Of a DNA stretch of 64,000 bases, positions 36,308 to 49,900 are shown one piece after another. The DNA comes from Aristolochia californica (Eukaryota > Streptophyta > Magnoliopsida > Piperales > Aristolochiaceae), in NCBI GenBank assembly GCA_029961685.1, contig JARWKL010000007.1, positions 1,942,708-2,006,707 on the forward strand, read 5' to 3'. Every line of letters begins with the position of its first letter. Position 1 is the first letter of the stretch. Both the position numbers and the translations under genes were made by a program. The notes below the pieces were generated by a model. It made no database searches. It was not told the origin of the DNA and saw nothing but the letters and a program-made list of their open reading frames with translations.

Positions 36308-36988
36308 CACGTGAAGAAGCTGCATCGATCACAGATTTCTTGGAAAAAATCTTGCTCTCAGTTCCCCATTACCTCTCTGCCACGATTCTCATTCCTCATT
36401 TCCTCTGGCAACAAAATGACGCAGCCACGTGAGTTATAATCTGAAAAGCAGGAAGATGAAATTGGTGGAGAGGAAAAAGACACGTAAGGGATGAGATGCC
36501 TGGATTGATGCCGAGAGAGTCTCTCTCATCAACAAAGGGAAATAAATATTTTCACTCCACGTAGATAAAAAGCACGTGTCTGAGAATTTCTGGGAAGGTT
36601 GACAGATACAGAAAGAAGAAAAACCCTTTACGCCATCCAGAAAGATCATGGTCAAGCTTGGCCTGTAGCTGCAGCGCACAGGCTTTCAGTGTTGAGCCTT
36701 AACAAGGAAAAGCGGCTGAAGCTCGGAATCCATCAGAGCTACAGTGGTGATTCTAGGCCATTTAGTTATCGTGACACTGTTGATTGTCTTTTGTTGTAGT
36801 GGGGGTGGAAGAGCTGTAAATGGGGAAGAAGAAAGAGTGCAGGGAAGATGCTGTAACAAAAACCCACAAAACAAAAGCAACATGTAACGTGGAAGTGGAT
36901 GTGACTACTTTTATCGATCAATAATAATTTCACATGGCCTTTTTCCTGCATAAACAATACAAATTTACAGTTATATTAGTACCACGTG
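36308..36988 (-). promoter_or_regulatory. Cluster of four CACGTG G-boxes upstream of the hydrolase
   Basis: Exact CACGTG palindromes occur at 36308, 36426, 36573 and 36983, 235 to 910 bp upstream of the hydrolase start codon. Additional ACGT cores lie at about 36481 and 36558. G-boxes bind bHLH (PIF, MYC) and bZIP factors. That the cluster drives this gene is inference from position. Confidence 0.55.
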
Positions 36989-36989
36989 A

Positions 36990-37916
36990 GACATTTTAAA
37001 ATAAATTTAAAAAAGGTAGGAAGGCTCTTACTGGGGAACCTTTCAATTCGCCTACAAAAGGAAGTGAAGCTTTCCCCTCACCTACTCTTTAAGGGGAAGG
37101 TTTTCCACATTTTATTAGTGATAGGGTGGGGGGGGGGCCTCCATTTTCAATTCTGAGTAGAAAAGGAGCCTCCCTTCCCTACCTAAGATAAGATACCTTG
37201 AGAAAAACTTCTCCAACCTTTTCTAGCGGTTGAGAGGCACAACCCAATCCTTGCCTGCTTATGACGGTAAAGGTGGACATCTCTCTCACTCGAATAGACA
37301 GTGGTGCACTGTCAAGGTCATCCTCACTAAAAATGTCTCAGATGCCAATAAATTTTTCTTGTCTCATTTTCAATTATGTGACCCCTCACATGGGCCTCTG
37401 TTATTCTCCTCCACAAAGACAGCTGCTGTATTGAGTAACGCATCTGCCGATACCAACATTGACAAGAATGTTAATATGGAAGAAAAGCACAACAATATTC
37501 CCTGTTGGCCACCATCCACGATTGCCTCCTGATCTTCCCTTAAAATCATTTCAGAAATCAAAAAGAACTACTCAAGCAGTATGTTGACCAGCGTGATATT
37601 ATGTAATAGTGACTCCTGTTTACATGAGATACAGTTCAAAACTATAGGATCAAATGGTTTTTCGTATTAAGTTTTCTCTGTCCTTTCTACACTTTTCCTT
37701 CACGGATGCCCTTCAAAGCAGTAAAAGCAATGCGTAAAAAAATCAGAACTGTATGAGATGGTTTCTGAATTCCTCTAAAACATGTCACAAATTTATCGCA
37801 GGAGCTTCTCCTCTCTGAGGTCATCAACAAATTATTGTTATTATTATGAGCAGAGAGCCCTTCCCTGCCATCAGGCAGAAAAAGAATGGATTTCCATAAA
37901 TAAGTGTGTTGTCTAA
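36990..37916. other. Between hydrolase promoter and MNS5 3' end
   Basis: Contains a G run at about 37127-37137 and the probable MNS5 3' UTR near 37600-37916. No gene recognised. Confidence 0.4.
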
Positions 37917-40900
37917 CTACCGCAAGGACAACCATAACCCACAATACCCTGCAATGCTGCATGACCTTTTCCTACAAGTAATTGAATCAATACCACAGTC
38001 TTCATCAGTTTTACACCTGTAGTCTTCACGTATATCATGAACATGGCAAGCACTCTCAACCTGACGTCTACCATATCCTCCTAGTGTCACTGTAGTGGGA
38101 CAAACTTGCATTGACATGGCACTCATATATTTTCTGTCTTTCTCATGCTGCAGAAAAAGAAAAAATCATTTGCATCACCACGTTCAAAACTTTGCTCTTT
38201 AAAGAGAAAAGATGATACTAAATAATCATAAGAAGAAAACGGCTTAAACCAGTACAAGTTTAGCATGTTTAGGAATACATTAATGTCTTAAATAGATATA
38301 ATATAGAAACAGCTGTCTTAAATTTTTATTATACATTCAATGTAAAATAAGTAAATGCCAAAGATGCTTCAATTATGGCCATATTTTAAACTAGGTTAAA
38401 CATCCATCTGCACTAACTAAACCATTAAAGGGTCGAAGATAGATAGTTTATACAAAACTGTTAAACATTGAGTCAGACAATTCCTAAAATGACAAGCCAA
38501 GTTAGTAGGCCATTTTTGACTAATAACCACAATATTTTTCTAAACATTTATCTACATAGGACTATTCCCACTAACACTCTCCCTCGTGTCCGAACTTATA
38601 CAAATGGACAACAAGCCTGAGAAGCGGACAATATCTGAAACTGGCTCAACAAGGATGGTGGCATGCTGTGATACCATATCAGAGTTGGGTTCGGGTCCAT
38701 CCCCAAATGACAAGACTCACTAAGAGGTCATTGCTAGTTTAACCACATGATTTTTCTTGACTTTTATCTATGTGAGACTATTCCCACTAAAACAAACAAA
38801 ATTAAATCCTAATGAGACCATTAGTTCAGAACTGTAACGACATGTTAGCAATACTATGTTCCTAAGTAACAGAACCCAATGTCAGTCACAAAGGATTTTA
38901 ATGTGACACAGTTTGAACATGCTCTGTGAATATAATATTTTATTCACAAATAACTCATTCTGATAATGGAACAAATATAACTTTAGTGGGGTGCCAAGTA
39001 TAATGAATCTTATAATGGTACAATTGTTTAGATTATTATGAGGGATTTTAGATGTCATGACTTCACTCAAATTGAAGAGCTTAATAAAACATGATGCCGT
39101 TTTAGTTAGTGTTTAAGAAGTAAAAGATGGCCATCCACCAAGACTCTTAAATCTCAACAGCAGTGTTAACTAAAGTTCCTTTTCTTGGTTCAAATTCTCG
39201 AAAGCAGGAAGAACCCTACAGAGTTAATTAGGTGGATAACCAAATGATAGATCTTTGTTTCAAGTCATTTTCTTCATATTAGAGTTTGTCACCACTAGTG
39301 GTCTTATAATGCTCCGGTTTACAAAAAAATATGTTCCTTTTTCCCATAACTAATCTTTTACAGTCGCCTAAAATCTTTCCTTTCTAAGAACTTTTCAAGA
39401 CCCTCAGTACAGGAGCACAAACAGTGAGTCCATAGTGGATTTTATAAATCATTTTCCATATCAATGAATTTCAAATAAAATAAATACAAAATCAGTAAAT
39501 TGCTTTTAACATGAAAAGCTCCTAATAGACTCATTTTCATAAAGAACTCCTAGGAAGTCACCAAAAACAAATAAAATAGCAGGAAAGCAATCATGAAAGT
39601 TTTAGTTCTTCATTCATATACATTTGATAACAAAGCAGGAGAGGCAAAGACAACACCTTAGTGGATGTCCAGCTGTTCAGAAAGTAGTTCTCTGGAAGTC
39701 TGTCATGCCAGGAGCTTTTAACAGGAAGAGGGTGGCCTTCAGTTGTAAATATATAATTCTCACTGGCCAAAAATGAATCGTTGAAAAGCAAAAAAAGATA
39801 TTTGCACCTGTGATAAATATAAGAGAAGTTATGTTACAGTATAGCACACTGCAATCAAGCCCACATTATCTCTGCATATGTGGACTTGAAATCACATTAA
39901 TTAAAGTAACCATGTTATGGTGCACAACCGATAGTCTTTGCTCCCAACTCAGCGACTTCTCAGTTCTCCTCGTCTCTTCTTTTTCTCAATCTCTCTCTTC
40001 TCAAGCACTCTAGCTTACTTTTCTACACATACATCATATTGCAATTCAAGAGTGAATCCAAAGAGTAACCAGGGCTTACTCACGTTTCAGCAAGAAAGAA
40101 ACTATGCTGGTGGTCTTCCATCTCCATGGTTGTCACATCTTTTATACTTGCATAGCCACCCTCTACTTTAGTGTAAAGGTTAAGAGAGTCAACAATTGCT
40201 TTGCCAACTTTAAAGTACCATGGATCTGTCAATGTATAGGAAAGAGTAAGAAATGACCCAAGGAATACTCAGTTGATAATAGAATTGTGCAATAACAAAC
40301 TTAATATACTAAAGCATATACATACCAGCAACTTTAGTAAGTAAAATTTCTTCAACGCATTTGTTAAAGTTAGGTCCAGGTCCATAATAAATCATTAGCT
40401 GAAAGTTAGGAGACTTCTTCCCATGCATAAGCATATGATCTTTCTCATCCAAGAGTTTGTAGGATTATTTCAACACTCTCCCTCACATATGAGCCTTCTT
40501 TGCAGCCACTACATGAGCATTATTTTTTAGTAGAGGCCCACAAATAAGTATTCACTTTGATACAATGTTTAGTTTGGGTATTGGACCTTTCAAAAATGAC
40601 TAGAAAGTTAGGAGACCTCCTTCCAAAGAGTAAGTGCATGATCTTTTTGCCCTCAATCCATGAGGGACTATTCCTAACAATATCTCATAACTAAGTCATA
40701 GGTTAATATAATGCTTCCCTCAGCACCATTTATTCTTGATTTTTGGAAATACCCTTAAGAGAGTAAAAATTTAGACAGCTAGGAAGCTTAGCTGAACAAC
40801 TTTTTCTTTGAATCTACTTAAGTATGTGGTTAACCTGTTAAGGGCACTTTCAATTGGAATATCATAACGGCAATGATGCCATAAATCTATAGTACTAGAA

Positions 40901-43900
40901 TGAGCAATGTTTTTCTTGTCTATTTAGCCATTTTATATGCATTAGACAGATATGGTTTTTCCACTTCATTAGGCTATGTGGAGAACCAAAGAGATAAAGA
41001 AATCCGACTTACAGACCTCTGGTTGCTTGATATAAATAGAGAGTTGATTCAGCTAGTTCAGGACGCAAAGGGTAATATTTCTCTGTCGGATGCAACATTT
41101 CACGGTCCAATAGATACCTAAAAGGTCAACCAAAGTAGCTATTAGGAAGACAAATTAACCCCAAATGAATAAACATCATCAAGAAAGCAAATGTATTCAG
41201 TGCAAAAATTACTAGAAAATAAAGTATTGCATTTCAATTTCTCTGACTGTCAAATAAGAAAATGTGAACAATGTGATACAAGGACTGAGATAGTGCAATA
41301 AAATGAGTGTCCATCGGTCATTTTGCAAAATGAAAACCAATTACCAAAATGAACAAATACTTGGACATTAACAGATTATAAGCCGTTGAAAATCCATGGT
41401 AAGACCTCTAAGGCACCTCATACTTTGTCAATTGTTTGGACTGAACAATTTCTCATATGACAACCCTAAGTTTTAGCATGATTAAAAATGATCGTGGAGC
41501 AACATTACATCAGGTAAAATTAGTTATATCGTTTCTGAACCTCATAAAATGCTATGTATTTGGAAGTTGTGAAACTCCACCTTAGTGCAGGGTGAAAATC
41601 TTTACTAATTAACTTCGACTTGGTTTCAAAAGCATTCAGTTCAAGTGATATCCAACTATAATCACATGGACATTGTAGAATTTGCAATAGGAGTTCTTAG
41701 AGACTTTTTCTCCCCTATTTATAACTTAATTAATAATAAAAATTACTATCATGTCCCTGCAAACCTTAAACATCAAGAATCTACTTTCTACAAGAAAACA
41801 CTTTCCTAGAAAATAAAGAAAACTAAATAAACTTAAATCATAATTTCTAACACTCTCTCTCAAACTGAATTATATAGCTTTTGTTTGTTACAAACTATAT
41901 CTCACAATTCCTATTTTAAGCATAAGAAGAAAGAAAACACGAAACTGGACTTCAAAATTCGCAATTGAACGTATGGTTTGTCATTTCTTTGTGGCTTCTA
42001 TGTGGTCTTTGGCTTTTGACCTTGCACACGTAGGATGATTCTCGGACTTGGCTTTATTAATACTTGTTTTATACTCTTTCTCACCCTCAAATTATGGAAT
42101 ACGTGCCAACGATCCTGGCTTGGACATAATTGAAACCCCAAATACTTCAACATTCATTCTCCTCCATCTCCCCTTGAATAAGATCACCTCAAGATGTCAT
42201 ATTGGACAAAACACAACAGAACAAAAACTAGTGAAGACAGGGACTCTCACAACCCTAACATCAAGGTAGGACAAAAGGAAAAGATGGAATATATGGGTGA
42301 CACAAAGAAGGCAGCATAAAACACTCATTTAAAGGGTAACAATAGAAAACGCCCACTTGAAGGGTAGCAAATAGAAAACCACCTACTTTTAAGAGTAGCA
42401 GAAGAAAAATGCCCACTTGTAAGGGCAACAATACATTGCCAAGAACAAAATCACACATATATACCAAAATAAGAAAAAAAATTGCAATACAAAATTCGAA
42501 CCACATGAAGTACTTAAAATGTCCAAATAAAACACAAAAAGTTTCAGCACAAAGGAGTTGATCTTACCAAATGAGAGAAAAACCACTTCACAATTTGAGA
42601 TGGAATGGGAGATGGGTAAAGAATATAAAAAATTATAACAGGATGTATACTAACACAAGTGCAAGAAACATGACTAATCCAAAGTGTGTAACAATAAGAA
42701 ACCACAACAAAGTGACCACCAAAAGAACATCATATAAAAATTTGAGAATTGACTACAAAATTGATGACCAAGTAGACCATAAATTGACAAGAAAGTTGCC
42801 CAAGAAATTCAACTCGTTATATGGCAGGATGTATTCTAACATAAGTGCAAGAAACATGACAAATCCAAAGTGTATAACAATAATATGTGATCACCCAAAT
42901 AACATCATAAAAAAACTAGAAAATCGACCACAAAATTGATGACTAAATTGACCATGTTGAAGAGAATATATGGAAGGCTCTTACATGACTCTCACAGTAA
43001 GAAGTTTCACTGAACCATAATTAATATGGAGGAGTCTTACAAGAGTCTCACAAAAGAGTCAGTTTAAAGGTGTTTTAGTTATAGTAGTTTTCTATTTATG
43101 TTGAGTTGTTTAATAAGGTGTACTTTAATTGTAATTGGACTCTATTACTTTCCTTTATTATAAATAGGGGTTCATGTACTCAGACTACACCAAATCAATG
43201 AAGTTTTTCTCTTTTCCAGAAATTCAACATGGTATCAAAACAGGTTCTGTGAGTTGACTTGGTCAACCAATGGAGATAATGTGATCCTTTACTGATCTAT
43301 CATTTCTAGTAGTTTAGGTTTGTATTTTATCTTTTTTTTCTCTTATTAGTCCCAATACCTGTTGTTTTCTTGTCTTTCTCAACTTCATACTGAGAATTTC
43401 GTTATGTAAATTATATATTTACAGAAATATATTTAAGTATACTTTCCAAATCAAAAATAATTTTGGCAATTGGAGTTTTCTACAAAGAGAAACCGATATT
43501 TGAAGCAACAAAGGTTAGACTGTAAGAGAGGTTCGAGCAGCAGTAGAAAACTTCAACTTTCGAGCCGTCTAATGCCATCGAGAACAAGACTTTATGGGTA
43601 GAATTATATATCCAAAAGATTTGTAAGTCTATTTTCTTACCTATTGAACCAATTCTCAATCTGAGCTTTCTAGAGGGAGATATCGATCTTGGAAGAGTCA
43701 ATGGTCATGCTGGCCAAAGAAGAAAATGTACTCAGTTCGGCTAGATTAAAAATTCCCGAAATATATCAGCTTCTTTATCTCAAAATAAGTATATTTTATG
43801 AAAAAAATTTATAATTGGATGAAAGATACTAAAGTCTAGTTTCATAAGGAGAAAGTTTCATGTCAATCAGATCTATATTTAAGGAGATATTCGCATTGTA

Positions 43901-46900
43901 GTCGACAAGGGTCAAAATACAGAATGAAGAGAATCAAGAGGTCATAAAAGATTCAAAAACGAATATTTTTATGTCAATATAGATATCAAATTAAAGATAT
44001 TTGAGTCTAGTTTATTCAGCTATATTTTTTGAGATATTGATATAAAAAGTATCAAAGGTCAGTTCTGCCAAAAATCTCTCATTTTCCCTATTTTCTCCCC
44101 TATTATCTCTCTAGGCATTGACGTTATTTGAGTTTCATTTTCTTCTAAAATCCGAGTTTTTTAGCCAAATCTGTCTTCTATCAGAGAGTTTTGGTCTAAC
44201 TTAATCACTCTATGATGTGTTCATTAAAGATATGCAATATCTTGCATCAATGTTGTTTTCAAATTTTGTGTTTTTGTTAATTGGTTGTATATCTTCCACA
44301 TTGTTAACTCCAAAAAATTGTGATTACCCCAAAAAAATTATACTTGGTCAAGTTTATTAATTTCTACCTTGATAGTCTCCCCAAGTTTTCCAAAAAAAAA
44401 AAAAAAGTCACTTTGGATGTACGAGTGTTGCATAGTCACCTCCTTCCCGTTAAAGTTGTTTTCCTCAAGTATTTCTTTGGTTTATCAACTTGTGTTTTTA
44501 TTACTTTAGATCAATACCTAGACCCACTACCTAAAAAGTATAGGAGTGTGCCCAACATCCACCTTGAGTCAAGTCTTTCATTCTTCACCCAAGAGGTGAT
44601 TTGTGTTTGAGCTACCCTTAAAAAGTGATAGTCTCTTTTTTAAACCCTAAAGTTGGGCTAGTTTTCTGCCTTTAAAACTGAGCGAAGTATGGAGCTTTGT
44701 TGTACGGCTAGGAGTGATTTTTTTTCTCCCATATTGTGTTTTGTCCAAGCTAGGTCTCTCTGTCCTTTTTATCCTGAGTTTGAGGGGGAGAAATAAAAGA
44801 AGTACAAGAAAGAGGTATTTTGTTCCACATGTTGTGGTAATTTTTATGTGACCAAAATATTCAAGAATGGGGAGCACAAAAGATAAAGTTTTTGAGTCTA
44901 CGAAGAATTTTTTGCGGCAAGGAAAATTGAAGACCAAGAATCCTTTTCATTGCAAGGTGAAGTTATAAATTCCAACTTGAAGGGGAGTGTTGAAGAGAAA
45001 ATATGGAAGGCTCTTTACATGACTCTCACAGTAAGAAATCTCTCAGAGCCAGAATTAATATGGTGGATTCTCATAGGAGTCACAAAAGAATCTTAGTTTA
45101 AAGGTGTTTTAATTATGTTAGTCTTCTATTTATGTTGAGTTGTTTAATTATGGCATAATTGAGACAAGATAATTTAATTGTAATTGAACTATATTACTTT
45201 CTTCTATTATAAATAGGGGCTCATGTGCTCAGAATTTTGATATACTAAAAGAGAAAATAATTATTAACCTGATACTTTGACTCGAGAATTTTCTTGTGTT
45301 CTAGACAGGAAAGATGGCAATTGATCTACTCAACGACTGCCTTCATGATTTGGTAACAGCAATCTTCATGAAAGAGGAGATATTGACGAGCAGTGTGCCC
45401 ATTATGGGCTTAACATAGAAAATATTGCTCTCAAGGTTAAGCAATTAACTGACGAGCTAAAAGAACTAAATATTGGGTGTGATTCGCCAAGATTAGTTGG
45501 GACTTCTACCGGATCTCCGTTGCGATAAAAGGAAGTCATAACCATTGCTTTAACCACACAGACGGATGATTGTATTACTCAACTGAGTAAAGGTCAACCC
45601 GGGATTTCTACTGGTCATGCTAGGCATGAAATGGAAATCACAGCTCAGTCTTCTTGCAAGACAGAGGAGTTAGGGGCTTCTACCTACCAGTCTCGAGCTG
45701 GAAAGGGAGTGGTAAAAACGGATTCTCTATTAGAGGAAACGGAGACGCTTGCGAAAGAGAAATTTTTCAAAACGCGTTTGGTTACCCCTGCTGAGTTCAC
45801 TCGGTTGAAAAGCCTGAATAAACCAATAAGTAGTGAGCTAAGTGAGTTTGCCTTTCTTTGGAAAATAAGCTACTTAAAATCATTGATCTAATTTTTGAGA
45901 AAATTTCACTAAGGCCCAAGGCACCTACTAGTGCTAGTTCTCAAGAAACTAGTGACCATCAAGCCCAATTTCAAGTATGGAATCAGAGGATTGGTGAAGG
46001 GATTCATATGCCCTTTATGACTACTGACTCCACCAGATTTTGGAACAAGACAGTCATATATCCGGAGACTGAATCTAAGTATACTCAAATTCTATTTGAA
46101 TACAACCTCATCAGTCAAATTCTCTTATGAGTAAATGACTGGACACTTTTGGAGTTAATACCAAAGAAAATTATTGATGCCTGCAAGGTGTTCAGTACAG
46201 TGGTTAAATGCAAGTCGATTCGGTTAAAGTTCGTATCGGCAATTACAGAAATCACTATGCCCAATAAGTTCTTGTCGAGTATTTCGGTAATTACTCTCGA
46301 AACCCTAGAAAAAGATGATGCACTACCATAGTTCAACCCAAAAACAAAGCCAAGAATGAAGGAATGCCCGTATCCAAGTGGTGTTACCGTCGTGCAATTG
46401 GCATAAGGATCATGGTGCAATATCTTCAACGACTGATCCTGAAAAAGAAAGTGTCTACAAGACATTTGTCCCTCTGAGAATCGTGTCAAAAAGCTACAAG
46501 GAGACACGAGCTCCTATACAGATTGCATTAGAAGAGGTTGAGAGGAAAATGAGACATGGAAATTTTCCCAGGACCAAAAGCACGAAAGAAAAATATTGTG
46601 ACATTGCTCAAGAAGCATTTCGAGCAAAACACTAGTGGAAATTCTGTGAAAAGAAGCTTTTTGCAGAAGACTTCCTGTTGGGTTGAGAAAATACACCAGC
46701 AAACGATGTTTGTCGCCGTCAACGCTTGCGTCAACATGACAAAAGCAAAGAAGATGCTCCAACGTCAGCAAACATGATGTCAAAGCAAGAAAAAGACGCA
46801 AGTACCCTCACTTTCAGCGCCAAAGCCCAATAATGCAAGGGTAATTTCTGAAAAAGATGAAAAGGTCAAAACTACCCTTCACCTTTTTCTAAGAAGCAGT

Positions 46901-49900
46901 CCTTTTAAGGACAACAAAGTAAAACGCCAAGGGCCAAATACCTATAAATTAAGTTGCCCTCTTCAGTTAAGGATCATCGAAAAACAATCGAGAAATCGGA
47001 GAAGGATTCAAAGGCGATTTCCGGCGAAGAGTTTTTTGGCAAAGGCGATTTACAACAACAAAGCACAGTATGTCTTTTCAACCGTAATAGCTAAGTAAAA
47101 ACAGGGAACCAACCGGTGACTGGTCGGTAACCTAGGGAGAACTATAGTAATTGTATTATATTAATTTTATTTGTATGTATGAACAATAATTGTGAGTATG
47201 TATGAACAAGGATTATGTTTATACAATATGCATTTCATGAATAGTTGGATAGTGTCATATGAATAGTGCTAATATTGTATTATCCTGTGTATAAACTATT
47301 CTCTTAGAATCAGTTCTGTCGAATTTATGTCAAACAATAAATTTGTCTGTAACTTAAAATGTTCGGTTATGCTCTGAGGTAGAAAACGAAACGAAACTAT
47401 GCTCTACCTTGTTGAAGCAGCCAAGGAACTGCATCGGTTAGCTTGTACAGTTAGTGGACCTCTGAAAACTATGAGGTTGCTATAGGCAATTTATCCAACT
47501 TAGTGTTAAATTGGCAAGATTATGGTCAAAACCCGAATAGTTTTAGGAAGCAACAGAAGACATATTGGGGATAATTAAGTAAAATGTGTAAAAATGGTAG
47601 CAAAACTTAGTTGTAGATACTAGATCCAAGGTTAGGTAACATACTCCCAAGATTATGACCTATTGCTAGGTCAATTCCCATACATTAGGTAGAAAAAAAT
47701 ATCAAAAAACACAATTTGTAAATCAAAATGGACTTAACGGTCCTTCGAGTAGCACTGTGCTCAAAACAAGACAAACACAAATATGTCCTATTCTAGGCTA
47801 TCCAAATAGATGGCATAGTGAAAAAAATCCCGTACTAAATAATATTATTGATTTAGTCGGAGATTTACATCAAAACTTTTATCATAAAAGCTATAATGAA
47901 CAATATTCTCCCGAATATGTCTATTTTTTATTCCAAGGTTTAGAAATAGAAATAAAAACAATATTAGAAATTTTTAGAGAGGAATCCATAACTCATATGT
48001 CCTATTCTAGGCTATCCAAATAGATGGCATAGTGAAAAAAATCCCGTACTAAATAATATTATTGATTTAGTCTGAGATTTACATCAAAACTTTTATCATA
48101 AAAGCTATAATGAACAATATTCTCCCGAATATGTCTATTTTTTATTCCAAGGTTTAGAAATAGAAATAAAAACAATATTAGAAATTTTTAGAGAGGAATC
48201 CATAACTCATCTAGAAGAATTAAAAGAAAACTTTACCAAAAACAATGGTATATGTCTTAAATGATCTACAAGTTTACATAGAACACAAGACAAACAATTC
48301 CCTGATCATAGAACCAATTAAGGAATTAAAAGAGAAGGTTTTAAAGAAAAAACAAACTAAAGAAGAAGTTCAGGCTATTATAGATAAAATAGTTGAAACT
48401 AAAATACTTCAAAATCTCAATAGGTCTCAATTAATGAGTCCTATTGAAAGTATAATTGACAAAGTTGAACTAAGGGATCTTGGAGCACACTACATAACCC
48501 CTATGATCACTACTCACGAGTTGGAAAGACTATTAAATGTCCTATTCCAATAATTAGAAGAAATGTCTCCTTCTATACAATTCCTTAGACACTAATAACT
48601 GAGCCAATAGGAATTGAATGTACCTTTCTGCAAAATAGTGTTCATGTTCATCATGAAACAAGTGGAGAATATAAAGAATATCCTAATTTAATGAGGGATG
48701 GACAAAAAATGGACAATTAGTATTCCTCAAATTACTGAACTCTATAACAAAGATTGGATAGAATTCCAAAAGAAATCTTTTGTTTTTCAAAAGGAATTAT
48801 GAGTAGAAGTCCAAGATATTGATTCAGGTACTTTTTGTTACCAAATTCTATCAAAATTAGACTTAGCAAAACTAAGAAAATTCAAATATATTCATTATGG
48901 ATTAGTAAGCATAGGGTTAGATCCTTTAATACGAATCCATCAAAATTTACCCTTTATTGCAACCATAGTTGATAATTCGGTAAAAAACAATTTTGAAAAG
49001 TCTCTTCTCGGAGGAGTTAGAGCAAACTTCGGATTAGGCCCAGTAGCTTTCACAACCTAGCCCAATCTCCAAATAGATCTTGAAGACACATATATCGATA
49101 CTTTGTCATTAAAAATCTATACAGACTATTGGTTGAAAAATGGAATTCGACTAAGAAGAAGAGTTATACACATACTAGTATGCATTGTGGCAAGAAGAAT
49201 TAACACAAGAAAAGTTCCTATAAAAGATTCCAAAAAACTAACAAAATTATCCAAAAATATTGGATATTCAGAAAGCATCACGGTTGAAGAACTCGACCCA
49301 AGAGAATTAACTTGGCCTATAGAATGGGTAGTTCAACCCAAGGCTCCAAGACACCTACCTCTATCTCGAAAAACAATAAAAGAGATAGAAGGAAAACTGG
49401 TTATCACCAACACCAGAAACAATTTTTCTCTCGAACCTGCTAAACCCTCTACCAATAGAGACTCTACTAGTTCTAACTTCTAAGGGATAGCAAACCCTCA
49501 ACCAAATGCCTATGTTCCTCTATATATAGATGATGGAAGATAGCGGAAGCCAATTCTCAAGAGCATTGATTCTTGTCCAAAATAGTGAGCTACAAAAAGT
49601 AGTCACTTATTCCCAAAAAACGTAGAAGTTGCATTACAACATATGCAAACAAAAAAAAAACTTCTTGTATGATTCTATCAAACACGAAGAAATTTTAAAA
49701 AGTCAAAAAATTCTAGACACAATTCTAGAAAAAAATTGATGAAGGAAAGAGTCATGTTTTCTTTAGAGAACTAACAGAACTCAAATAGAGTTTAGAAAAT
49801 CTAAACAAAGATAAAATGCAAACTATCTTAGATGAAATCTTAGATATAAAAAAACGTTTAGTTCCTGAAACAACAATTTCAAGGTACAAAAATCCTTTTA

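Noticed and set aside
36434..36883. Small genes upstream of the hydrolase
   Set aside because: The open frames are short, lie on both strands and have no protein motif; the stretch looks like promoter.
38640..38700. Cassandra TRIM with 5S rRNA promoter
   Set aside because: The LTRs are only about 118 bp and I could not align 5S rRNA internal control boxes.
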